Shown here one piece after another: positions 53,058 through 61,286 of a stretch of 64,000 nucleotides of DNA. Source of the stretch: Pseudopedobacter sp044361595 (GTDB taxonomy: Bacteria; Bacteroidota; Bacteroidia; Sphingobacteriales; Sphingobacteriaceae); assembly GCA_044361595.1 (NCBI GenBank), contig JBIKIN010000007.1, positions 1 to 64,000 of the forward strand, in the 5' to 3' direction. Positions within the stretch are counted from its first letter, which is position 1; every line of letters begins with the position of its first letter. Position numbers and translations under genes: made by a program. The notes below the pieces were generated by a model. The model saw only the letters and a program-made list of their open reading frames with translations, did no database searches and was not told the DNA's origin.

Positions 53058-54620
53058 TTACTTCGCGTAAGCCACAGATCTAGTTTCTCTAATTACTGTT
53101 ACCTTAATTTGACCTGGATAAGTCATCTCTGTTTGGATACGATTAGAAATATCTGCTGCTAAAATTTCTGATTGCGCATCTGAAATTTTTTCGCTTTCTA
53201 CTACAACTCTTAATTCTCTACCTGCTTGTATTGCAAAAGTTTTCTCTACACCAGGATAAGACATGGCTAAGCTTTCTAGCTCTTTTAATCTTCTAATGTA
53301 ACTTTCTACCACTTCTCTCCTTGCTCCCGGTCTTGCGCCTGATATAGCATCACAAGCTTGGATAATTGGAGAAATCATGGAGGTCATCTCAATTTCGTCG
53401 TGGTGGGCACCAATGGCATTACAGATTTCTGGATGCTCTTTATACTTTTCAGCTAATTGCATACCTAAAATTGCGTGAGGTAATTCTGGGTTATCATCAG
53501 GCACTTTACCAATATCATGTAATAATCCTGCTCTCTTTGCCATCTTTGCATTTAGACCTAATTCCGATGCCATAGTAGCACAGAAGTTAGCTACCTCGCG
53601 AGAGTGTTGTAATAAGTTTTGGCCATAAGAAGAGCGGTAACGCATACGTCCCACCATTCTAATTAATTCTGGATGCAAACCATGAATGCCTAAATCTATT
53701 ACCGTACGCTCACCAATTTCAACAATCTCCTCTTCAATTTGCTTTTGAGTTTTAGCAACTACTTCTTCAATTCTTGCTGGGTGAATACGACCATCTGTTA
53801 CCAAACGGTGTAAAGCTAAACGAGCAATTTCTCTTCTAACTGGATCAAAACCTGATAAAATAATCGCCTCTGGAGTATCATCTACAATAATTTCTATTCC
53901 GGTTGCAGCTTCTAAAGCTCTAATGTTTCTACCTTCACGGCCAATAATTCTACCTTTAATTTCATCATTTTCGATATTGAAAATAGATACTGTATTTTCA
54001 ATAGCTGATTCTGTTGCTGTACGCTGTATGGTTTGGATAACCACCTTTTTAGCTTCTTTAGCTGCAGTTAATTTTGCATCATCTACAATATCTTTGATAG
54101 ATGCCATGGCGTTAGTACGAGCCTCTTCCTTTAAGTTAGAAACCAATTGAGCTTTTGCCTCGTCGGCACTTAATCCCGCAATTGATTCTAATTGGATGAT
54201 GTGTTGATTCTTTAGAACTTCTACCTCTTCTTGTTTAGTTTTCAAGAATTCCGCTTGCTTTTCAAAGTTTTCTTTTGCTTTCTCTAATTCTTGCTCCTTT
54301 TTAGAAGCGTTCTCAATTTTAGAGTTTAAAGACTGTTCTTTTTGCTTGAGCGTATTCTCTCTTTGTGCAGCAGCAACATTTTTTTGGTTAATTTCTTGCT
54401 CATGGTCTGCCTTCATTTGCAAAAATTTTTCTTTAGCTTCTAGTAGTTTATCTTTTTTTAAGATTTCTGCTGTACTTTCTGCTTCTCTTAATATCTTTTT
54501 TACTTTACTTTGGGCAGCAATTTCTTGTTGCTTTAGCAGTTGGCGAAGAAGATACCTTCCTGTAACAATACCTAATCCAAAGGTTACCACACCAATAATC
54601 AAGTAAATAATTATTTCCAT
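53058..54620 (-). CDS. rny: Ribonuclease Y
   Basis: 520 residues. N-terminal membrane helix (about 3-22), a long coiled coil rich in Lys/Glu/Gln to about 180, a KH domain (GRIIGREGRNIRALEAATGIEIIVDDTPEAIILSGFDPVRREIARLAL) and an HD domain (HSREVANFCATMASELGLNAKMAKRAGLLHDIGKV, then HPEICNAIGAHHDEIE). It is a membrane-anchored endoribonuclease starting mRNA decay. The candidate 6S RNA ends 20 bp before its start. Confidence 0.95.
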   Translation of the reverse strand: MEIIIYLIIGVVTFGLGIVTGRYLLRQLLKQQEIAAQSKVKKILREAESTAEILKKDKLLEAKEKFLQMKADHEQEINQKNVAAAQRENTLKQKEQSLNSKIENASKKEQELEKAKENFEKQAEFLKTKQEEVEVLKNQHIIQLESIAGLSADEAKAQLVSNLKEEARTNAMASIKDIVDDAKLTAAKEAKKVVIQTIQRTATESAIENTVSIFNIENDEIKGRIIGREGRNIRALEAATGIEIIVDDTPEAIILSGFDPVRREIARLALHRLVTDGRIHPARIEEVVAKTQKQIEEEIVEIGERTVIDLGIHGLHPELIRMVGRMRYRSSYGQNLLQHSREVANFCATMASELGLNAKMAKRAGLLHDIGKVPDDNPELPHAILGMQLAEKYKEHPEICNAIGAHHDEIEMTSMISPIIQACDAISGARPGARREVVESYIRRLKELESLAMSYPGVEKTFAIQAGRELRVVVESEKISDAQSEILAADISNRIQTEMTYPGQIKVTVIRETRSVAYAK

Positions 54621-54635
54621 AAATTGTAATTAAAT

Positions 54636-54812
54636 AAAATAAAAAAACCGTTTTACACTTTAGACTTCATGTATTGTAAACCTATCGAACATGTTTAGAG
54701 TTTAAGCCATAAACAGATGGACTAGACCAAATGAGTGATGCTTTTTTAACTCTTTTTAATATCGAGTTGTTAAGTTTTTATAATAGTGAAACCTAAAATC
54801 TAAAACGGTTAG
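54636..54812 (-). ncRNA. ssrS: Candidate 6S RNA (ssrS)
   Basis: The 219-bp gap between zapA and rny folds on the minus strand like 6S RNA. Ends AACCGTTTTA (54810-54801) and TAAAACGGTT (54655-54646) form a perfect 10-bp closing stem, extended after an internal loop by TTTTAG with CTAAAG. Large single-stranded A/T-rich sides of a bubble follow, then an inner stem GAGTT...AAGC / GCTT...AACTC closing a 30-nt end hairpin. The 3' arm runs into eight T. 6S RNA mimics an open promoter and binds RNA polymerase. The place directly after zapA is the classic ssrS site of other bacteria. Confidence 0.7.
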
Positions 54813-54839
54813 ATTTTAATATCTTGCTTTAATGAAATA

Positions 54840-55136
54840 TTATTTTGCCTTGGTAAAAAAATCGTTTAATAGGCTATCCAATTGATAAACTTTCTCTGCT
54901 ATATCCGTATCATCATTATTAACCTTTTTTTCGGCCCTAATAGACGCCGAAGCATAATGTAACACACACATAGAAAGCAAGTCTTGCTTATCTTTAACGG
55001 CATAATTTTCTTGATACTCTTTTATGCGGTCATTAATTAGCTTGGCAGCTCTCCTCACTATTTCTTCCTCCTCCATGTTTATCTTTAGAGGATAAACGCG
55101 GTCGGCAATATTTATTTTAATCGAGATTTCTCCCAT
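54840..55136 (-). CDS. zapA: Cell division protein ZapA
   Basis: 98 residues. The ZapA head (EISIKINIADRVYPLKINMEEEEIVRRAAKLINDRIKEYQENY) and helical tail (DKQDLLSMCVLHYASASIRAEKKVNNDDTDIAEKVYQLDSLLNDFF) are complete. It cross-links FtsZ filaments at mid-cell. It lies 21 bp after a coiled-coil gene and just before the candidate 6S RNA. Confidence 0.9.
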   Translation of the reverse strand: MGEISIKINIADRVYPLKINMEEEEIVRRAAKLINDRIKEYQENYAVKDKQDLLSMCVLHYASASIRAEKKVNNDDTDIAEKVYQLDSLLNDFFTKAK

Positions 55137-55157
55137 CTGAGCTTTAGGTTCACGGCA

Positions 55158-55448
55158 TTACTTGTTAAGTAATACAATACACTTATCTATTTCCCGCACA
55201 AATTCGTTAATTTTTTGCTTGATGTCAAGTGTTTTTTCACTTGTACCTTCTAAACTTTTGGCTAATTTTAAAACCCTAAGCTTTTCTTCTAAATCTTTTC
55301 TCTTGTTTTCGCTTGTTTCTAATGCAACTTTTAGTGATTGATTTTCTATAATTAATTGCCCATTAAGCTCCTGTAAGGCTTTTGATGATTCAACCAGCTT
55401 TTGGGTGCGTTCCAACACCTGATCTAATTTCTTAGCAATTACAGACAT
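55158..55448 (-). CDS. Small coiled-coil protein upstream of zapA
   Basis: 96 residues, almost wholly helical: heptad-like Leu/Ile spacing runs from LDQVLERTQKLVESSKALQELNGQLIIENQSLKVALETSENKRKDLEEKLRVLKLAKSL, then a short C-terminal helix (KQKINEFVREIDKCIVLLNK). I do not recognise a named family, but a coiled-coil partner encoded just before zapA exists elsewhere (ZauP in Caulobacter; ZapB is of similar build). A ZapA-interacting division protein is a reasonable guess. Confidence 0.65.
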   Translation of the reverse strand: MSVIAKKLDQVLERTQKLVESSKALQELNGQLIIENQSLKVALETSENKRKDLEEKLRVLKLAKSLEGTSEKTLDIKQKINEFVREIDKCIVLLNK

Positions 55449-55551
55449 TTACTTTTTATTATTTTTTTTCTAATTGTTAAAAATAATTATTGGTTATTGA
55501 ATTGAAGCTTATATAAATGATTATTTAGTTGCTAATTTTATTTTGCAAAAT

Positions 55552-57951
55552 TTACCTAATCTCTGCTCCGGCTTCTTTCCCAAAATTAGCAATTAATTTT
55601 TGCATGATGCTATCAATTTGTTTATCTTCTAAAGTTTTTTCTTCATCTTGAAGTATAAAACTTAAAGCGTAAGACTTTTTGTTATCAGGCAATTTATCCC
55701 CCTCGTACACATCAAAAACATTCACTTCTTTTAGTAAAGATTTTTCTGTTTTATTAGCAATGCGTTTCAAATCTTCAAATTTCACGCTTTTATCTAAAAG
55801 CATAGATAAATCTCTTCTAACTGCTGGGAATTTTGAAACTTCTTTATAGCTAATTTTATTATTTTTTACGAGTGTTAAAACCATATCCCAATTAAAATTG
55901 GCGTAAAAAACAGTTGCCTTGTTTAAATCGGTAATTTTTAAACTTTTGGCAGCCACAGCACCAAAATCTACCAAAACTTTAGGGCCACGGCGGTATTGTA
56001 CACCATATGCAAATTCTGGGTTTTGAGTTTCTTCTGATTGTAGGTTTGTGATATTCAGTTTCTTTAAAATAGCATCAACTGCAGCTTTTAAATTATAAAA
56101 ACTTATTGGTTTTGCTGTTTGGTTCCATTGCTCTGCTTCAACTTTTCCACTTAAGAAAATAGCTAGATGATTATTTTCTTGATATTTTCCGTTACTGGTT
56201 TGGTATGTTTTACCAAACTCGTAAAGTTTTAAATCTGAATTTTTTCTATTTTGGTTATAGTTAACAGCCTCTAATCCAGAAAATAACATGCTTTGACGCA
56301 TCACATCCAAATCAGAACTTAGCGGATTTAATATTTTAACGGCATTTGTTAAGTCGGTAGAGTAAGATGATTTAGTAAGTGAGTTGCTTAAAATCTCGAA
56401 ATATCCTTTTGAAGTTAGCATATCGGCAATGCTGTGTTGGAAGGCTTCCTTATCTGGTTTTGGCGAAACATTTAATGACGCATTTACCTTTTGTGGAATT
56501 TGAATATTATCGTAACCATAAATTCTTAAGATCTCTTCTATCACGTCCACTGGTCTTGTAACATCTACTTTGTAAGTAGGTACTTTTAGGTTTAGTTGTG
56601 TTTCTGTTGCTTTAACGACTTCAATACCCAAAGCTTTAATAATGGCAGTTATCTCTTCTTCTGGAATGGCAACGCCTATTAGTTTTTGAACATGCTCAAA
56701 AGTTAGCTCAACATCAAAAGCAGCAACTGGATTTGGGTAATTATCGAAAGTATCAGAGGTAATTTCGCCACCGGCTACTTCTTGAATTAAAAGTGCTGCC
56801 CTTTTTAAGGCGTAAACCGTAATTTCAGGGTCGGTGCCACGTTCAAAACGGAAAGAAGCGTCTGTTTTTAAACCAAATCTTTTAGAAGTTTTACGTACCG
56901 AAACGGCATTAAAATAAGCGCTTTCTAAAAATATATTTTTTGTAGTTGCCTTAACGCCAGATTCTATTCCGCCAAAAACACCAGCAATACACATCGGTTT
57001 TTCAGCATCACAAATCATTAAATCATCTGCGCTAAGGGTTCTCTCTACCTCGTCTAAAGTGGTAAACTTTGTGCCTTCGACACATTTCTTTACAATCACT
57101 TTGTTTCCTTTAATTTCATCAGCATCAAAAGCGTGTAAAGGTTGACCTAAATCATGCAATACAAAATTAGTTACGTCTACAATGTTATTTATAGATCGCA
57201 CACCTATTACAGCTAATTTTTCTTTTAACCATTTTGGAGATTCTTGTACTGTAATGCCGGTAATAGTAAGACCAGAATATCTTGGTGCTGCAACTTCATC
57301 TATTACCTGTACTTCAATAGCGTTAGATGTATTAGCAATTTTAAATGTCTCTGTAGATGGTCTTATAATTTCTTGCTTTAAAAAAGCAGCTAAATCTCTA
57401 GCTACACCTAAGTGCGAAGCCGCATCTGCTCTGTTTGGAGTTAAACCAATTTCGTAAAGGAAATCGTCAGGTAAATTGAAATAGTTTTTTGCTAAAGTAC
57501 CAATAACTGCATCTTGCGGTAGAACCATAATTCCATCATGACTTTTGCCTAAACCAATTTCATCCTCGGCGCAAATCATTCCTTCAGAAACTTCTCCTCT
57601 AATTTTAGATTTCCCAATTTTAAAAGGTTCGCCTTCGGTAGGGAAAATTTCACAACCCACAGTGGCTACTACAACTTTTTGACCTGCAGCAACATTTGGT
57701 GCGCCACAAACAATATCTAACAAAGTTCCTGTTCCTACATCAACTTTAGTAACTCTTAATCTATCTGCATTAGGATGTTGCCCGCATTCTTTTACTTCAC
57801 CAATTACCAAACCTTCTAATCCGCCAGGGATAGCTTGCACTTTTTCTAAACTTTCTACCTCTAAACCTATTGCAGTTAAAATGGTAGAAACCTCTTGCGG
57901 GGTTTTATCAGTAGCTATAAAAGTTTTAAGCCAGTTATATGAAATTTTCAT
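55552..57951 (-). CDS. pheT: Phenylalanine--tRNA ligase beta subunit
   Basis: 799 residues, normal length. It has an N-terminal EMAP/tRNA-binding domain (about 40-150, GLVIGEVKECGQHPNADRLRVTKVDVG), B3/B4 editing domain (VRSINNIVDVTNFVLHDLGQPLHAFDADEI), B5 domain, catalytic-like core and the C-terminal anticodon-binding FDX-ACB domain (SKFPAVRRDLSMLLDKSVKFEDLKRIANK). It pairs with PheS, which is not in the window. It begins the pheT-coiled coil-zapA-6S-rny string. Confidence 0.97.
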   Translation of the reverse strand: MKISYNWLKTFIATDKTPQEVSTILTAIGLEVESLEKVQAIPGGLEGLVIGEVKECGQHPNADRLRVTKVDVGTGTLLDIVCGAPNVAAGQKVVVATVGCEIFPTEGEPFKIGKSKIRGEVSEGMICAEDEIGLGKSHDGIMVLPQDAVIGTLAKNYFNLPDDFLYEIGLTPNRADAASHLGVARDLAAFLKQEIIRPSTETFKIANTSNAIEVQVIDEVAAPRYSGLTITGITVQESPKWLKEKLAVIGVRSINNIVDVTNFVLHDLGQPLHAFDADEIKGNKVIVKKCVEGTKFTTLDEVERTLSADDLMICDAEKPMCIAGVFGGIESGVKATTKNIFLESAYFNAVSVRKTSKRFGLKTDASFRFERGTDPEITVYALKRAALLIQEVAGGEITSDTFDNYPNPVAAFDVELTFEHVQKLIGVAIPEEEITAIIKALGIEVVKATETQLNLKVPTYKVDVTRPVDVIEEILRIYGYDNIQIPQKVNASLNVSPKPDKEAFQHSIADMLTSKGYFEILSNSLTKSSYSTDLTNAVKILNPLSSDLDVMRQSMLFSGLEAVNYNQNRKNSDLKLYEFGKTYQTSNGKYQENNHLAIFLSGKVEAEQWNQTAKPISFYNLKAAVDAILKKLNITNLQSEETQNPEFAYGVQYRRGPKVLVDFGAVAAKSLKITDLNKATVFYANFNWDMVLTLVKNNKISYKEVSKFPAVRRDLSMLLDKSVKFEDLKRIANKTEKSLLKEVNVFDVYEGDKLPDNKKSYALSFILQDEEKTLEDKQIDSIMQKLIANFGKEAGAEIR

Positions 57952-58080
57952 CTAGTGTTTAATATTAAGAAACAATTTAGCTTATGTGCTATTGGCTTGT
58001 TTTGCGCCGTTTGGCAAAAATATAAAAAATAGAGGGATTTATGTTTTAGATTTTAAACTCCAAGTATTCGTTTTGTAAAT

Positions 58081-58782
58081 TTATAAATAACTCTCATCTG
58101 CAAAGCTAAAGTAAGCTTTATCTGTCATGATGATATGGTCTAAAATTGTTAAATCTAAGAGCTTTGCTGCGGAAACAATTTTTTTGGTTAAACTTATATC
58201 CTCTTGACTAGGCCTTAAATTGCCCGAAGGATGATTATGAGCCATAATAATACTTGTGGCATTATTTTCTAATGCGGCTTTAAAGATTATTTTGGCATCA
58301 ACTACGGTTGCAGATTGGCCTCCTTTAGATATTAAAACCTTGTTTAATACTTTATTGGCTTTATTAAGTAAAAGAATCCAAAACTCTTCGTGTGGTAAAT
58401 CGGTAAACTGAGGTGAAAGAATCGAAAAAATATCTTTAGAGCTACTTATTTTGTTAGTCTCGGGTTGGTCGCTATCTTTTCTTCTACGGCCTAGTTCTAA
58501 GGCCGCAATAATTGAGATGGCTTTAGCTTCTCCAATTCCTTTAAACTTGCAAAGCTCTACAACGGTTAATTTGGCTAGTGCATTTAAATCGTTAGCGCAA
58601 GAATGAAGAATTCGTTTGCTAAGTTCGACAGCGGTTTCGGTAGTGGAACCAGAGCCTATTAAAATAGCCATCAACTCAGCATCTGTTAAAGTTCTGCGGC
58701 CTTGGCTTAATAGTTTCTCGCGAGGACGATCTTCTTCTGCCCAGGTTTTAATGGTTATTTTGTTTTGGTAATTGTTTTCCAT
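58081..58782 (-). CDS. radC: RadC family JAMM-domain protein
   Basis: 233 residues. N-terminal helix-hairpin-helix-like part (RPREKLLSQGRRTLTDAELMAILIGSG, then LCKFKGIGEAKAISIIAALELGRRR) and the C-terminal JAMM metal site AHNHPSGNLRPSQED (HxH, Ser, Asp). The family was once tied to DNA repair but its reaction is not known. It is a single gene with the REP-like copy F upstream, between it and rpsT. Confidence 0.93.
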   Translation of the reverse strand: MENNYQNKITIKTWAEEDRPREKLLSQGRRTLTDAELMAILIGSGSTTETAVELSKRILHSCANDLNALAKLTVVELCKFKGIGEAKAISIIAALELGRRRKDSDQPETNKISSSKDIFSILSPQFTDLPHEEFWILLLNKANKVLNKVLISKGGQSATVVDAKIIFKAALENNATSIIMAHNHPSGNLRPSQEDISLTKKIVSAAKLLDLTILDHIIMTDKAYFSFADESYL

Positions 58783-58898
58783 GTTTTTTAAGTAAAAGCT
58801 AAAAATAGAAAGTTTACAGCATAAATGGAAAAGGTGGTTTAAGCTGTAGGCTAAAAACTAAAGATAGAAAGCTAAATGCTCTAGGCTGAAAAGGTTTA

Positions 58899-58962
58899 GC
58901 GTTAGGGATTGCAACGAAAATACCGACCCCACTTTTTTTTGCGGGGTAACGCCCAAAATTTG
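58899..58962 (-). repeat. REP-like element, copy F (reverse, short)
   Basis: On the minus strand it reads ttgggcgttaccccgc, eight A, gtggggtcggta, and ends gttgcaatccctaacgc. It is the shortest copy: it lacks the second internal hairpin and shows the consensus ends most clearly. Confidence 0.75.
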
Positions 58963-58971
58963 GCAAATAAA

Positions 58972-59003
58972 AAAAGCAGAATTCTTTTGAGAATTCTGCT
59001 TTT
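58972..59003 (-). terminator. Terminator of rpsT
   Basis: A 13-bp stem (58972-58984 with 58991-59003) around a ttttga loop, with T-rich flank on the minus strand, 21 bp after the rpsT stop. Confidence 0.9.
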
Positions 59004-59023
59004 ATATCAGTTAAAGTTAACTC

Positions 59024-59275
59024 TTATAAGGAATTAACGAATTTTGTTAATTTAGATTTGTTATTAGCCGCTTTGTTTTTGTGGATAACATTTTTCTTTG
59101 CTAAACGATCTAACATTGAAGTTACTTTTGGTAACAATGCTAAAGCTTCTTCTTTACTAACTGCGTTACGTAATCTTTTTACAAACGTTCTAGTAGTTTT
59201 TGCTTGATATCTATTACGTAAACGTTTAGCTGCGTTAGCTCTAATTCTTTTTAATGCCGATTTATGATTTGCCAT
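59024..59275 (-). CDS. rpsT: Small ribosomal subunit protein bS20
   Basis: 83 basic residues with the family start MANHKSALKRIRANAAKRLRNRYQAKTTRTFVKRLRNAV and end NVIHKNKAANNKSKLTKFVNSL. It binds the 5' and 3' minor domains of 16S rRNA. Single gene with its own promoter and terminator. Confidence 0.97.
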   Translation of the reverse strand: MANHKSALKRIRANAAKRLRNRYQAKTTRTFVKRLRNAVSKEEALALLPKVTSMLDRLAKKNVIHKNKAANNKSKLTKFVNSL

Positions 59276-59321
59276 TGTTAGCTTTTTATTCCTATTATTA
59301 ATATCCCTTTATTCGGAGATG

Positions 59322-59352
59322 CAAATATAAGGCGAATTATTTTAATTGCAAA
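59322..59352 (-). promoter_or_regulatory. Promoter of rpsT
   Basis: On the minus strand TTTG (complement of 59349-59352) is followed after 19 bp by TATATTTG (complement of 59322-59329), an exact Bacteroidota -33/-7 pair about 46 bp before the ATG. Confidence 0.8.
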
Positions 59353-59418
59353 CTCAAATTAAAAAAAAATTAACGTTGATTTAGCCTGATTTTTAAAAGG
59401 ATAACTTAATTTTATAAA

Positions 59419-60384
59419 ATGAAATTCAAAAACATCTTTTTACTGCTTTTATTGCCTGTTGTTTTGCTGTTTAGTTCTTGGGGATTTTTTGCCCATCAGC
59501 GCATTAACAGATTGGCTGTTTTTACCCTCCCAAAAGATTTAATTAGTTTTTATAAAAGTAACATTAACTATGTTACTGAACATGCTGTTGATCCGGATAA
59601 ACGCAGGTATGCTGATTCTTTAGAGGCACCAAGGCATTATTTAGATGCTGATCATTATGGCAATGAACCTTTTAAAGTTATCCCACGAAAGTGGAACGAT
59701 GCGGTATCTAAACTTACTGAGGATACATTAAATGCCTATGGGATTGTTCCTTGGCAAATACAACGTACCTATAACAAATTGGTAAATGCATTTAAAAATA
59801 GAGACTCGATTTTAATTTTAAAATATTCTGCAGATTTAGGCCATTACATTGGAGATGCTCATGTCCCGCTACATACTTCAGAAAATTATAATGGACAAAT
59901 GACAGGGCAAACAGGTATTCATGGTTTTTGGGAAAGTAGACTGCCCGAGCTTTTTGCAAACGATTATGATTATTTTGTAGGTAAAGCTAAATACATTAAT
60001 AATCCACTAGATGAAGCATGGAATATTGTAGAAAATACCTTTACCATGTTAGATAGTACTTTAACTATTGAGAGAAATTTGAATAAAAGTTTCCCTATTG
60101 ATAGAAAGTACACTTTTAACGAGCGTAACAATAGGGTTATTAGAGAATATTCTTTAGAGTATTCAAAAGCGTATCACGACGCCTTAAATGGAATGGTAGA
60201 AAGACAAATGCGTCAGTCTATACTAAAAGTAGGTAGTTTTTGGTATTCAGCTTGGGTTGACGCTGGTCAGCCAAATATGCGCAACTTGGTTAGAACATCA
60301 CAAACTTTAGAAGAGAAGAAAAAAATAGAAGAAGAAGAGAAGTTATATCAAAACGGAAAAGCAATTGGAAGGCCCGAGAATTAA
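59419..60384 (+). CDS. Exported zinc-dependent phospholipase C / S1-P1 nuclease-like protein
   Basis: 321 residues. The signal peptide ends just before Trp21 (SS-WGFFAHQRIN), so the mature N-terminal Trp and His26 can be zinc ligands, as in the family. Further ligands are visible in AEHAVDPDK-type and YLDADHYG stretches and in SADLGHYIGDAHVPLHTSENYNGQMTGQTGIHGFWESRLPELF. The charged C-terminal tail (EEKKKIEEEEKLYQNGK) lies outside the fold. It would hydrolyse phospholipids or nucleic acids outside the inner membrane; which one is not clear from sequence. Confidence 0.85.
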   Translation: MKFKNIFLLLLLPVVLLFSSWGFFAHQRINRLAVFTLPKDLISFYKSNINYVTEHAVDPDKRRYADSLEAPRHYLDADHYGNEPFKVIPRKWNDAVSKLTEDTLNAYGIVPWQIQRTYNKLVNAFKNRDSILILKYSADLGHYIGDAHVPLHTSENYNGQMTGQTGIHGFWESRLPELFANDYDYFVGKAKYINNPLDEAWNIVENTFTMLDSTLTIERNLNKSFPIDRKYTFNERNNRVIREYSLEYSKAYHDALNGMVERQMRQSILKVGSFWYSAWVDAGQPNMRNLVRTSQTLEEKKKIEEEEKLYQNGKAIGRPEN

Positions 60385-60456
60385 TTTCTAAAAAATAAAT
60401 TTTTATTAAACCTTGACTTAAAAAGTTTCGTATACCGTATTAATTATCCTAAGTAT

Positions 60457-61035
60457 ATGAAACCGAGAAATTGTTTTTTAAAAGTGATCACACTAACCTT
60501 AATAGTTGCATTTAGTCAAGCATCTTTTGCGCAATCTCCCAATTCTTATAGAAATGGTTTTTTTTATGCTGGTTTTAATGTGAAAATAGCCACTTTAGCT
60601 TCAGGCACTAGTATTAAAAATATTATGGGTTTTAGGTTTGGCTATAATCATAAAGTTGCAAACAATACTTTTGCGGGTCCGGTTGTAGATGCGTTGTTTA
60701 TAAAGTCGCCAGTAAATAAAGGGGCAAGAATTTCTCTCTTTGCAGGTCCATCAATAGATTATGATATTTCTAAATTTAATAAACTAGCTGGAACAATTAA
60801 TTCTAATTATTTAAGCGCTAGAACAAGCTGGGTTTTTCCAGTTAATCCTGCAACAAGCGATTTCACTTTTATGGATTGTATTTCTTTAAGCGCATCCATT
60901 AATAATGATGATTTTTACGGTTTAAATAAATCATCTTTAGATTTTAATATAGATTTTCAGCGATATGATACTGGTTTTTCTACAGGCGCAAGCAGAATGG
61001 TAAATATCAGTACAGGAACCAGAACTACTTTTTAG
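60457..61035 (+). CDS. Secreted protein of unknown function
   Basis: 192 residues with a signal peptide (residues 1-25, ending SFAQ). The mature protein is rich in Gly, Asn, Ser and aromatic residues in alternating strands (FFYAGFNVKIATLASGT, then FRFGYNHKVANNTFAGPVVDALF, then ISLFAGPSIDYDIS), which fits a small outer-membrane beta-barrel, but there is no C-terminal Phe motif of a typical barrel. No family recognised. It stands 72 bp after the phospholipase-like gene. Confidence 0.7.
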   Translation: MKPRNCFLKVITLTLIVAFSQASFAQSPNSYRNGFFYAGFNVKIATLASGTSIKNIMGFRFGYNHKVANNTFAGPVVDALFIKSPVNKGARISLFAGPSIDYDISKFNKLAGTINSNYLSARTSWVFPVNPATSDFTFMDCISLSASINNDDFYGLNKSSLDFNIDFQRYDTGFSTGASRMVNISTGTRTTF

Positions 61036-61043
61036 GAAGATAA

Positions 61044-61157
61044 TTTGGGCGTTCGAGCGGGCTTTCTACTAAATCTTTTTTGCCATTTGCATTTTGGCTA
61101 GGGCAAAAAAGGATATCGTTTCTCCGAAGGAGTCCTTTGGACATTACCTAACGCACT
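61044..61157 (+). repeat. REP-like element, copy G (forward)
   Basis: It begins ttgggcgttcgagcgggctttctac and ends ttacctaacgc. It contains the stem cttttttgcc/ggcaaaaaag and a second hairpin (ctccgaaggag), 9 bp after the stop of the preceding gene. Confidence 0.75.
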
Positions 61158-61271
61158 TATATTATTGATACCTAGAGTTGAATAAATTAAAAATTCTATT
61201 TAATTGTTAAATTGATTTCTGTTTTATCTCAAAATAAATTGAATAATTTAACCTATAAATAATCTCTATGC

Positions 61272-61279
61272 TATATTTG
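61272..61279 (+). promoter_or_regulatory. -7 box of glyS (TATATTTG), close to the ATG
   Basis: An exact TAnnTTTG match ending 7 bp before the glyS ATG, implying a leaderless or almost leaderless mRNA. No -33 TTTG at the usual distance was seen. Confidence 0.55.
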
Positions 61280-61286
61280 CAGCATC

